From Rhynchopus sp. YZ270_cl-10 (Eukaryota > Euglenozoa > Diplonemea > Diplonemida > Diplonemidae): DNA of 64,000 nucleotides. The notes under the pieces were generated by a model. That model was given only the letters and a program-made list of their open reading frames with translations. It was not told the DNA's origin and ran no database searches. The position numbers were made by a program, and so were the translations under genes. The DNA is taken from the NCBI GenBank assembly GCA_964035575.1, contig OZ037833.1, forward strand, positions 682,001 to 746,000, given 5' to 3'. The first letter of the stretch is position 1, and the number at the start of each line of letters is the position of its first letter. Positions 29,771 to 38,371 of the stretch are shown piece by piece.

Positions 29771-30213
29771 CTGGGGGGGGCCGAATAAACGAGGTAATTC
29801 GAATAAAGCACGTACGTCGAATAAAGCACGCATTTGAAAAATGGGTTTTTTGCTTTTTTTTGCGTCGAATAAAGCACGTACGTGTTTTATTCGACTTTTT
29901 GAACTTTTCCTGTGTTGTGACAAGGTAGTTCGTATTTTGTGAAAATTTAAGTCGCTGAAATTTTGTCCATTTTTCCGTATATCCCCCACCACAAGCCGGG
30001 ATTGGCTCGGAAATGCAACAAAACCACCTCTTGGGCGAAAAAAAAATCGAAAAAAAATTGTGACTGGAAAAACTTTCCAAAAAGTTCAAAAAGGCGAATA
30101 AAGCACGTACGTGCTTTATTCGCCTTTTCGAACTTTTTTTTTTTTAAACCTCAGGATCTGAAGTGTAGGGACGCCTAATAAAACACGTACGTGCTTTATT
30201 CGACCCCCCCCAG
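29771..30213. mobile_element. TACTGGGG TIR element B (443 bp) with AATAAAGCACGTACGTGCTTTATT palindromes
   Basis: Ends CTGGGGGGGGCCGAATAAA and CTGGGGGGGTCGAATAAA (complement) are flanked by TA at 29769-29770 and 30214-30215. The interior carries repeated AATAAAGCACGTACG units, some arranged as near-perfect palindromes of about 30 bp (about 29862-29894 and 30092-30124). A core of about 75 bp (about 29937-30010) matches, in reverse, the core of element C. There is no coding capacity. Confidence 0.8.
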
Positions 30214-30700
30214 TAACCAAGCGATGTGCGAGCCTTAATCATTCATAAAGTTAATGGGTGGGAATAACGGGGTGGAATGGGGGGTAAGCAGCAGATTTAC
30301 ACTCATCTTTATTTTCAGAGATGAGAGCAAGAGAAAGGCTTGTACCATGAATGTGCTTCTCCGTACACACACAGCTTATCGGTGAAGAATTCGAGGGGGG
30401 TGATTGAAAATGTTTTTTTGTATGTTTTTGAAAGTGCTTTGTGCTCTGTTTAATTTTGCTTGATAGTTTTGTAGACGTGGGGGTTGGAGAGGAAGGGCGC
30501 GTGAGTTCGAGGGGTGATTGTGATGGGAGGTGAAAGGTGAGAGAGACAGAGAGCGGAGAAGAATAGAGGGAAAATCGTGGAGTTGGGGGGATGTATTTAT
30601 TTTTTTTTAGTTTGGATATTTTGAGTCTACTGAAAAGGAGATGAAATTGAATTGAAATTTGAAGGGGGGGGGGAAAGGCGCACAAAAAAAAAAGTTTATG

Positions 30701-30735
30701 AGATGAACCTAAGCATCTCTGTGTTTGACCACCTT
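30701..30735. repeat. covarying hairpin repeat
   Basis: GATGAACCTAAGCATCTCTG followed by TGTTTGACCACCTT, a looser stem than other copies. It lies about 100 bp from a GTGGAGATTTGC repeat. Confidence 0.5.
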
Positions 30736-30838
30736 GTAAAAAAAAGGGGGGTGAAAAGAGTGTGCTTTTCGTCCCCCTGGGGCGTTTCCTTTGGTTAGAG
30801 AGATAGAGAAATACCTTCTTTTTTTGCATTTTTTATTT

Positions 30839-30904
30839 GATAAATTGTTGGGGTAGTGTAGTTGCCTCAGGTTTGTGTTGCCACAGTTTGTGCAAATCTC
30901 CACT
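30839..30904 (-). repeat. GTGGAGATTTGC dispersed repeat, copy c
   Basis: The minus strand runs GTGGAGATTTGCACAAACTG to CCCCAACAATTTATC, then an A-rich tail (AAATAAAAAATGCAAAAAAA). It is close to copies a, d and e. Confidence 0.75.
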
Positions 30905-31563
30905 TGCTTTTATTTTTGCTGAGGGCGTCTCAGGGTCCATAGATACCCCTTCGGCAAGGTGTGTGTCTTCGAGACAAAAACTTTAGCAATTTTCCTCAGT
31001 TCCACAAAAGACCTCATGACCCCCCTGATCTCTCTTCTGCTTTTCTTTTGGCGGTACACCCCCACTCCATACCCCCCAGGCCGGTCTTCTTTGACCGGGA
31101 TTTTTTTTTTCCCTTAGCGGGGAGCAATCCGAATATGCACTCACCCCACCCCACCACCCCCAAAACACTGAACAAAATATATGGCCTGACAAGACCACAC
31201 AATTTATTTTTTTCTTTTTTTTTTTGTCACAGTACTCACGTTTTCCCAGGATAGATAACGACGTAATACAAAACAAATAAGGGGTTGCAAAAGTTTTCAC
31301 AAATTCACAATTCACACGACGAAAGTGGGCTAATGGGGAGGAAAGAAGAGAAATAAACATGTCTCTAGGTGCACATCAGAGGGGGAGGAAAAAACATCCC
31401 TTTTTTTTCTTTTTTTGGAAAAAGATGAAATCTTTTTTTTGAAGCTAGTTTCGTACCTTTCAAATAAAACAAACAAAAATAGAATATCACGTGGCGAGAC
31501 AGATGATCATTGAGCGAGAAGCAGTCTCTGGGGTGGCCCGGGGGCACGGCGCTTAGTTTTTAC

Positions 31564-31676
31564 AAAAAAAAATTTAAAAAAATCACAAAAATCAAAAAAA
31601 AAATCACAAAAAATCACAAATTATCACAAAAATCAAAAAAAAAAATCACAAAAAATCACAAACAACTACTACAAAG
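31564..31676. repeat. ATCACAAAA array, left
   Basis: Irregular tandem units AATCACAAAAATCAAAAAAA form a low-complexity array just inside the left end of element F. Confidence 0.65.
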
Positions 31677-32595
31677 TCACGGTACATTTGGTCGACTTCC
31701 TGCAATCTGAACAGGGTGGAGATCAATAATCACCACACACTCAGAAGCGAGTAAAGAGGCAGCGAAAAGCGTAGCCGGCCTCAGACAGTTGTTTATCTTG
31801 GCGATTGCCAAGGCACGGGAGCTGGCGGAGGCTCCCCAAGCACGAGGTACCGACTCCAACGGAGGAGGTAGAGGTGGTGTGCGCCGACACTGACGCGACC
31901 CCCGTTACCGAAGCGACTCCGGAAACCGACGCGCCCCCCGACTGCAATTGTTACATTGCGCTGTCTACAGCACATAGCCGCCACCCAGCTGCACACGCTT
32001 GTGTTCATTGGAAGGGTCGAGCCGCCTCTCAAGGCGCGTAAGACCAAGCCGCCGCCGCGCAACATCGGATTGGCCGCCCACATGACGCTGTCATCGCAAA
32101 TGATGGCATGTTCCTTCTCCAATGGATTTATTGGGTGTATGTTATACTGGGACAATGTGGTCAGATCGTCTTCAGACCTGGAAAAGTGCACGACATATAA
32201 AAGCTTCCGACTGCGGCGGGCGGCCCATTTTCACCCTTTTCTTGTTCCTCATCCTCTCTATGTTTTCACTTGCCCCTGATGCTGACAAAAATCACGGATT
32301 TGTCCATTTCGGCGTATTGACCCCACCACACAACTGTACTGTACTGTATTCCCAATCCCCTGTGTATACTGCGGAAATTGACCAAAAACGAGAACTTGTC
32401 CATTTCGGAAAATTGACCCCACCACTCGGACGGATTCCGGAAATGCAAATGCAAGTGTTTTCGGCGTGACTGTGTATACTCTATGTACTGTGCACTACCA
32501 CAGCACAGGACCTCATAAGATCTCAGTAAGCTCTCACAGACTCTCACAGGCTCTCGCAGCCTGTTACGTGTCTCACGGAGACGATCATAGATCAC

Positions 32596-32852
32596 CCAAC
32601 AAAAAATCACAAAAACCAAAAAAAAAAATCACAAAAAATCACAAACAATCACACAAAATCACAAAAACCAAAAAAAAAAATCACAAACAATCACAAAAAA
32701 TCACAAAAACCAAAAAAAAAAAATTCACAAAAAATCACAAACAATCACAAAAAATCACAAAAACCGAAAAAAAAATCACAAATAATCACAAACAATCACA
32801 AAAAATCACAAAAACCAAAAAAAAAATCACAAATAATCACAAAAAATCACAA
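32596..32852. repeat. ATCACAAAA array, right
   Basis: Irregular units such as AATCACAAACAATCACAAAA alternate with ACCAAAAAAAAAATC. It has the same unit and direction as the left array, near the right end of element F. Confidence 0.65.
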
Positions 32853-33389
32853 GATTCTTTTTCATAATGTTGTGACTTTTTGTGATTTTTTCCGAAAAAA
32901 CACAACGCGCCACTTCCCTGCGCGCCCGGGCCACCCCAGTCTCCCCTGTTCAGTCCCCAACTCAACAGGGCTGAAGGTGCCAGCAGATATGCCCCCTAAG
33001 ACCACGGAGCACAAAAAAAAAAAGGAGCAAGTGTGTGTAGTGCGGTAATGGCCCTATAAATATAGTGGAGCACAGTCCTCGGGTGCGTTCGTGATACAAA
33101 ACCAAGGTTAAAACAGCGAGGGATAAAAAAGAAGTTGAAAAAAGGTGCGGAACGCATCGTGAATATAAAATGGTGGATTTTTTGATGAATGTGTGCAGAC
33201 CAAGGCGGATGCAGACACTATAAACATGGAAGAACAGTACCCGCATGCGTTGAAGACCTCCTAAAGGGGTACTAAATGTTTCAACTGTGCACAAAAAGAA
33301 AGTATTTCAACATGTGCAATCAATTAATTGATAGCATAGGAGGAGGTATACAAAATGTTCTCATCTTTCTTTTATAAAAAGAAATAAAA

Positions 33390-33425
33390 CTTGATGAATG
33401 AGCCTCTCGTGCACAGACATTCAAG
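33390..33425. repeat. covarying hairpin repeat, CCTCTCGTG loop
   Basis: CTTGATGAATG pairs with CATTCAAG around the core CCTCTCGTGCACAG. It lies 21 bp from a CTCTCGTG/GTGTACC repeat, with which it shares the core. Confidence 0.6.
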
Positions 33426-33446
33426 AAACTTTACTTTGAATTCAAT

Positions 33447-33534
33447 AAAATACAAAAGCCCTCTCGTGAACAGTGTACCTTTGGTACAATGGCCGGGTGA
33501 ACCGTGGGTGGACACCCAACCATGCAGTCCTACA
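33447..33534 (-). repeat. CTCTCGTG/GTGTACC repeat, copy b (long)
   Basis: This copy matches copy a along its length: CCCTCTCGTGAACAGTGTACC, a GTACC..GGTAC palindrome, GTGGGTGGACACCCAACCAT and GCAGTCCTACA. Confidence 0.75.
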
Positions 33535-33628
33535 ATCCATTTCATTTACATCTGAGAAAAGAGAACTTAACCATGCAAGCGCCTCACCAGCTAAAAAAAA
33601 AATCCACAAAAAAAATAAATAACCTTGA

Positions 33629-33678
33629 CTTGAAATGCCTGCTCGTGAACAGTGTACCTTGGTACATGACCGGGTGTA
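33629..33678 (-). repeat. CTCTCGTG/GTGTACC repeat, copy c (truncated)
   Basis: It has TTGACTTGAAATGCC, GCTCGTGAACAGTGTACCTT and GGTACATGACCGGGTGTA, and then the similarity ends. Confidence 0.6.
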
Positions 33679-34038
33679 ATAGAATAAAGAGAGATGGATG
33701 CTCAAAGTACTTGAAGTGCGAGTACCTTTTTCCTACTTTGAAGTACACGAGAAAAAATAATGCAAAATATTGCTTGAAGTACTTTGGGCATGGTGAGAGA
33801 GAAAAAGGAACGGAACGAAAACAAAGAAAGTGGGTATCGATACGTTATGTAGTTTCGATCCGCTGCAGGTTTTTTTCGCATTTTGTATATTTGTACATTC
33901 GTCAGGGGAAGGGGGAGAATATAAAAAAAAAAACTATTTATCCGAAGAAACCCCCCCTTTATCATGGTCACAACCAGACCCACCCTATTACAGGGAAGGC
34001 AAATTGGAGAGAGAAAGAAAAATCCAAAAAAAAATGTG

Positions 34039-34072
34039 ACTTGAAATACGCCCTCTCGTTACAGTGTACCTA
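34039..34072 (-). repeat. CTCTCGTG/GTGTACC repeat, copy d (short)
   Basis: CTTGAAATACGCCCTCTCGT followed by TACAGTGTACC. It ends at GTGTACC, the same place as copy e. Confidence 0.55.
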
Positions 34073-34640
34073 TAAATAAAAAATAAGAGAAAAAAAAAAA
34101 GACCCTCATTCTGAAAAATGAAAATTTTGCAGATAATTTGAGGGTGGGGTGCAGAATAAAGAGGGGGAAACTTGACCAAAAAATAAAATAAAGTTTTGTA
34201 ATATGTGACAGCTGGAATGAACAGCTAAATCGATGCACTCTCGTGTCCCCCCAGTAAGAGGGGGTTTTTTTTGTGGTTTCCTTTTGTGTGTAAAGAAAAA
34301 CGACGTCCTCCCCCCCAAACCTCCGTCCCCTCCCTTTCTCTTTACGAGGAGTCCTCGGACAACTCTTCCGTAGATGAAAAATTGAAAACCGCGCTTGATG
34401 TGGCTGAAGGGGGGATGATTCACACTTGCTCTTGCGCACTTTTTTGCACACCCCCTCATTCAGCCACAATAGCACTCCTACTTTGTTTGCGTTTGCCCAC
34501 CCCCCCACTGAAACGCACACACCTCAACCTCTCGGTGAAAGGTGGTAGCTCTGCTCCACCCTGCCTCAAAATAGAAAAAAAGGGAGTTGGGGGCGTGTTC
34601 ATCGTCAATTTCCTTTTAGCATTGAATACAACCATAAAGA

Positions 34641-34678
34641 TAAGATGAACTCTGAAGCATTGTGCTTTAAGCCACCTC
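34641..34678. repeat. covarying hairpin repeat
   Basis: AAGATGAACTCTGAAGCATT followed by GTGCTTTAAGCCACCT. The stem AAGCA/TGCTT occupies the position of CTAAG/CTTAG in other copies. Confidence 0.55.
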
Positions 34679-34983
34679 AAAAGAAAGGAAAAAAGGAAAA
34701 AAGGAAATGATAAAAAAGAATATGTCAAACTAGAGTCTGTGTGTGTGTGGAGAAACCAAGCACCTCCTCCCCCAGGATGAAACAAAAAAAATGTGTCCCT
34801 CCTCATCGGAGGGAAGGAAGCAAAAGGACTGGTGGTCGCTTTTGCCTTCCAAAAAAGGTGTTCCCTCCCCGCTTCTGCTTCCCCTTCACCAATTGTAGAC
34901 ACATAGTGATGACTAAAAAAAAAATTGAAAGTACAGTTGAGAACATGCAGACATCGTGTTCTGGCACGTAAAGAAAGATTGAA

Positions 34984-35020
34984 AAGATGAGTGTGCCTCT
35001 TGTGCACAGGCACACACCTC
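34984..35020. repeat. covarying hairpin repeat, perfect 7-bp stem
   Basis: GTGTGCC pairs with GGCACAC around the loop TCTTGTGCACA, after the shared AGATGA start. Confidence 0.6.
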
Positions 35021-35096
35021 TATAACAAAAAAAAAGTATTTCAACATATTCAATAAATTGAAAGCGTATGTTGAGGACCCAAGACTCTCATGCTTA

Positions 35097-35631
35097 CTGG
35101 GGGGGAGCTATTAAAGTATACGTATACTTTATTCGGCGGGAATTACTGCTTAAATGGCCAAAAAAACGACAAAGGGAAAAAAAAAAAAATCACTGTTATT
35201 TTGGGGTTTCTAGTGGCCGAAACCTCGCGAAAACACCACCATTGACATTTTTGGGCCAATCCCAGCCAGTGGTGGGGTCAATGTGGAAAAATGAACAATT
35301 TTTTGGTGACTTAAATTTTCACAAATCTGAACCCCATCAGTACCAATCGTGTAAAAACTGATACACGCGTTTTAGGTCAAAAATACTCGTTTCTCAGTGC
35401 AAAGTGACCCCATCACAGCACGCAGAGAATCCGGACCACCGAAATCAAAAAAAAAATTTTTCGATTTTTTGTGCAAAACTTGCTGGAAAATTTTTTTAGT
35501 AAGAAAAATGTACACAAAAACCGTATACTTTATTTCACAGATTTCCACGCTCAAAATGGGTTTCCGCGCCGTATACTTTATTACCCCCGTATACTTTATT
35601 AGCACCGTATACTTTATTAGCCCCCCCCCAG
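35097..35631. mobile_element. TACTGGGG TIR element C (535 bp), inserted in a hairpin repeat
   Basis: Inverted ends read CTGGGGGGG followed by the AATAAAGTATAC-type motif, flanked by TA at 35095-35096 and 35632-35633. GTATACTTTATT recurs four times near the right end, and AAAGTATACGTATACTTTATT is a palindrome near the left end. The flanks joined at one TA (GACTCTCATGCTTA plus AGTCGCCTAA) recreate a sequence close to the hairpin repeat at 10811-10839, supporting TA duplication. The core around 35255-35345 matches element B in reverse. Confidence 0.82.
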
Positions 35632-35676
35632 TAAGTCGCCTAAATATACCAAAAACCCTTCTATTTTTATTTATTT

Positions 35677-35741
35677 GATAAATTGTTGGAGTAGTGTAGT
35701 TGCCTCGGTTGTGTTGCCACAGTTTTGTGCAAATCTCCACT
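35677..35741 (-). repeat. GTGGAGATTTGC dispersed repeat, copy d
   Basis: The minus strand runs from AGTGGAGATTTGCACAAAAC to CTCCAACAATTTATC, then an A-rich tail (AAATAAATAAAAATAG). Confidence 0.75.
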
Positions 35742-36132
35742 GTCCACTATTTTTTTGTTGGAAAGAAACCAAAAAAAAAAAAAGTAACGGAAAATAACGT
35801 GAGTGAGAAAGAGAAAAAAAAAAGTGAAGCTGATAGTGCACGAACACCTCTGGGACAGCAGGCACTGACTACTCCGTGGGGTTTATCGAAACCCTCGGAG
35901 TGTTGCACTTCGGACTTAAAATAAGGGGGCTAGCTAGAGGAAAACAGTGAATACACAGAACACACCTATGGCAAAATGATAGTATTTTATGAGGCGCAGC
36001 ACGTTTGCGTATTTCTGACTTTTTTGTGGTTTTTTTTTTTTTTTTTTTGCAGGATTTCGGGGCCGACCAGGGCGGGTGACCATGGGTACGACCGACGACT
36101 TTTGACTCATAATACCACACCTACTCCCCACC

Positions 36133-36241
36133 ACAGCAGAGAGTAAGCCGGGTCCCCGGTCTCTGGGTCCAGGCCAAGGTCCCGGGTCCCAGTCCGACTG
36201 AGAATAACCGGGTCCCCGGTCCCCGAGTCTTATTCTCTCCT
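36133..36241. repeat. GGGACCCGG hairpin repeat, copy 2
   Basis: It is related in reverse orientation to 22659-22847: it has GGGTCCCAGTCCGACTGAGA then ATAACCGGGTCCCCGGTCCC, and ends in AGTCTTATTCTC. Confidence 0.6.
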
Positions 36242-36456
36242 GTGCCCCCCACCCCCTTTTACCTACACCATACACACCCCTTTTTATACAGAGATTCCTC
36301 CCAATCGCAGGGGATTTCCCCCCCTTCCCCTCCCCTCCCCCTTTCTGAAACAAGCCATCTTTTGCCTCCACCAGAAGACCAGAAATCCACACCCCGCTAA
36401 AATCACACTAAAAGTCTACATTTTTTTTCGCCCTGTTTGTTTCCCCCCCTTTTTTT

Positions 36457-37413
36457 TCACCCACATGTAACCATACACGAATAGCAGGCCTTACGGGAGC
36501 CGTCTCTCCATATACATTTTTTGCATGCGAGCTCACCGCATTGACTGCAACTTTGTGTGCAGAGTTCGCACGAACGGCGGATCTGCATGCTGTGTCCACA
36601 GGGGTGGCTTTCCCAGGAGTTTGGTTTGCCGAGGACGGACGGACGGCGGATGTAGCGCAGTATCTTACGCGCATCGTTGCCTCTCAGCGTCGAGCACCAT
36701 GGACAGCACTGCCACTGCCTTTCAAGACGACCCCCGCAGGACCCACAGCGTTTCGCGGAATAGGTATTAATCAACGAAGCATCAGGCATGCTCTGCAACC
36801 CCGCACACTCCCTGCACGACGACACAAAACACGACCCACACCCCACCACCTCCTGCCAGCCTACCAACATCCCACACCCTCCACAGTCTATCCGCAAACT
36901 ATCAATCAGGACCTTCAAATCCCAACACGCCAGACGTAGGTTAAACAACTCATGGACCGGCCACAAATAGGAGATGATATAGCGTGAAACGTCGTCTGGG
37001 AGGTGCAGTGCGTTTGGACAGAGGGATTGGGTGTTGGAGGCGAGTCGGGCGGTGCGGAGCTGGCTGGAATGTGCGCTGGAGGGGCGGGAAGTTTTCCAAG
37101 AGGAGTTGCAGACGGAAGGGGAGAGCGGGTCGCTGCGGTGTCCGTTGAAGGCAACGAAGGGAAGGTGGTTGAGAAGATTCGCCTGACGCACCTGAAGCAG
37201 CTTCACCTCATCGCGCGCATGCTGCTTCTGCGGTGCCACCTCGGACAGCACTCTGTTCAGCATGTCGAGGGATGGTTCCTCCTCCTCCCCAAGCGCAGCC
37301 CAGTCGTCCCAGTCGCGTGGGGTCTCATCTCGTGACCAAGTTGAAGCGGACGGCGCTTCAAATTCAGTAACTTCCATGATCTCCTCCCCAGGGTCACCCA
37401 AGAGGGCTGCCAT
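36457..37413 (-). CDS. F-box-like protein with C-terminal Cys-rich zinc-binding region
   Basis: Of 318 residues, the first about 140 are acidic and then Ser-rich and probably disordered (EEIMEVTEFEAPSASTWSRD). LPDDVSRYIISYLWPVHELF followed by NLRLACWDLKVLID looks like an F-box. The last about 130 residues hold more than 20 cysteines in CxxC-type pairs (CGGCG, CGSCF, CRECAG, CGSCGG, CCPWC, CELC, CSQCGE, CKKC, CYSCMVTCG), likely binding several zinc ions. F-box proteins usually recruit substrates to SCF ubiquitin ligases; that role is inferred only. The start at 37411-37413 follows CCCCTTCAG, an acceptor-like site 12 bases upstream; the open frame before it is inside a foldback element's flank and is not counted. 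The family was not identified. Confidence 0.7.
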   Translation of the reverse strand: MAALLGDPGEEIMEVTEFEAPSASTWSRDETPRDWDDWAALGEEEEPSLDMLNRVLSEVAPQKQHARDEVKLLQVRQANLLNHLPFVAFNGHRSDPLSPSVCNSSWKTSRPSSAHSSQLRTARLASNTQSLCPNALHLPDDVSRYIISYLWPVHELFNLRLACWDLKVLIDSLRIDCGGCGMLVGWQEVVGCGSCFVSSCRECAGLQSMPDASLINTYSAKRCGSCGGRLERQWQCCPWCSTLRGNDARKILRYIRRPSVLGKPNSWESHPCGHSMQIRRSCELCTQSCSQCGELACKKCIWRDGSRKACYSCMVTCG

Positions 37414-37470
37414 GGGTGGGTTTGTCTGAAGGGGAGGGGGGATGAAAGGAGTACACGATTGATGAGGGAG

Positions 37471-37608
37471 CACGACGGGACCCAGTGACAAGTGACAAGT
37501 GAAATCACATGTCATTTCATTTGTCACTTGTCACTCAAAAAAGTCGCTTGTCATGACAAGTGACTTACTTGTCATTTCACTTGTCACTTGTCACTGGGTC
37601 CCGTCGTG
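37471..37608. mobile_element. foldback element G (138 bp)
   Basis: An almost complete inverted repeat: CACGACGGGACCCAGTGA (37471-37488) with its complement at 37591-37608, and arms full of TGACAAG/CTTGTCA units. The two arms nearly meet at the central palindrome CTTGTCATGACAAG. It sits 58 bp upstream of the F-box-like gene's ATG. GTACACGA at 37452 may mark an older outer end, since the right flank reads CGTCGTGTAC. Confidence 0.75.
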
Positions 37609-38371
37609 TACCGAAAGGGTTTGGTTGTAGATGTGCAGAAAAGTTATGTGGGTGATACACTTTTTTTTTCTCTGAGTTTTCCCATTGATGCTCTGATTGT
37701 CCAAAGAGAGAGAAAATGGCTGATGGCTTATGAAAAAAGCTGATACGTCGACGGGGTTGAGGGGTTGGGGGGTTGGGGGAATAAAAAGAGAGAAAAAAAA
37801 ATGAAAAAGATGCGCCTCCGTCACCAATTGGTTAGTTCTGGTAAAATCGACAACACAACTTTCCGATTTTTTTTTGTCGGTTTTTTTTTTTGTCCAGCTT
37901 TTTTTGAAGTTTGACACATCAAATAGTTTTTTTGTGTCATGCTGGAGGGGGAGGATCAACTACGTTTGTACTCAACCGAACACAACAAATAAGCTAAACA
38001 CAACAAAAAAGAACGTTTGCTAGATGAAATATGCCTCACATACATATACATCTATAACATACAACAAACCATCAGTGAGGTAAACACGCTCTTTACAATT
38101 TTGAAATCCCAAATAATCCACCTTAGTTTTTTACCCCTCCGTTTTGACCCCCTATTTTCCTCCCCACTATTTTGTTGTGTATGACTGAATATAAAAAAAA
38201 AGGGGGAAGTGTTACTGACGATGCCAAAACAATAGACAAAGAAAACGTTTGTAAAATGAACTAAAATCTCACTTGCTTTGGTGAGAATTGCTTCGATCAA
38301 AGCAATTTGAGGTCAGTCATCTCAGGAGTTTTTTCTACCTGCAGAAGAGTCAGAGGGGGGCTTGGTGTGCA
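37609..38371. other. intergenic between F-box-like and KLHDC4 genes
   Basis: No gene is seen. It is homopolymer-rich. A hairpin repeat with a perfect TCTCAC/GTGAGA stem lies at 38251-38300, about 70-120 bp past the KLHDC4 stop. Confidence 0.5.
38251..38300. repeat. covarying hairpin repeat downstream of KLHDC4
   Basis: AAATGAACTAAAA is followed by the perfect stem TCTCAC/GTGAGA with loop TTGCTTTG; a second small hairpin (TTGCTTCGATCAAAGCAA) follows. Confidence 0.6.

Larger units (their letters stand above)
30216..31524. other. gene-poor intergenic
   Basis: A/T-rich with many homopolymers. It holds one hairpin repeat (30701-30735) and one GTGGAGATTTGC repeat (30839-30904). The long minus frame at 30251-30829 has a Ser/Thr/Pro/Lys-biased composition typical of reading a T-rich spacer and is not called a gene. 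Confidence 0.5.
31528..32939. mobile_element. TIR element F (1412 bp) with ATCACAAA arrays
   Basis: Inverted ends CTGGGGTGGCCCGGG (31528-31542) and complement (32925-32939) are flanked by TCT on both sides (31525-31527 and 32940-32942), a probable 3-bp duplication. Directly repeated ATCACAAA-rich arrays lie at about 31564-31676 and 32596-32852. Between them is a G/C-richer stretch (31800-32200) with unrecognised frames on both strands and two copies of GTCCATTTCGG..ATTGACCCCACCAC (about 32299 and 32398). It is probably a non-autonomous DNA transposon; the superfamily is unclear. Confidence 0.65.
32943..35094. other. gene-poor intergenic with clustered small repeats
   Basis: It contains hairpin repeats (33390-33425, 34641-34678, 34984-35020), CTCTCGTG/GTGTACC repeats (33447-33534, 33629-33678, 34039-34072) and a solo CCCCCCAGTAAG at about 34245-34256 that resembles the end of a TACTGGGG element. 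No frame has convincing protein composition. Confidence 0.5.
35634..36456. other. intergenic downstream of the F-box-like gene
   Basis: It holds a GTGGAGATTTGC repeat (35677-35741), the second GGGACCCGG repeat (36133-36241) and a T20 tract near 36030. No gene is seen. Confidence 0.5.

Noticed and set aside
30251-30829. 192-codon minus frame rich in Ser, Pro, Thr and Lys
   Set aside because: Composition follows the T- and C-rich spacer; it overlaps dispersed repeats at its 5' end.
31793-32191. 132-codon minus frame and opposing plus frames in element F
   Set aside because: The G/C-rich stretch opens several frames at once; no DDE or zinc-finger motif was seen.
31564-32852. ATCACAAA arrays considered as a CRISPR-like array
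   Set aside because: Units are irregular and lack unique spacers; the setting is eukaryotic and inside a TIR element.
34059-35013. Overlapping minus and plus frames of 117-185 codons in the gene-poor region
   Set aside because: No domain, low-complexity composition, overlap with repeats and each other.
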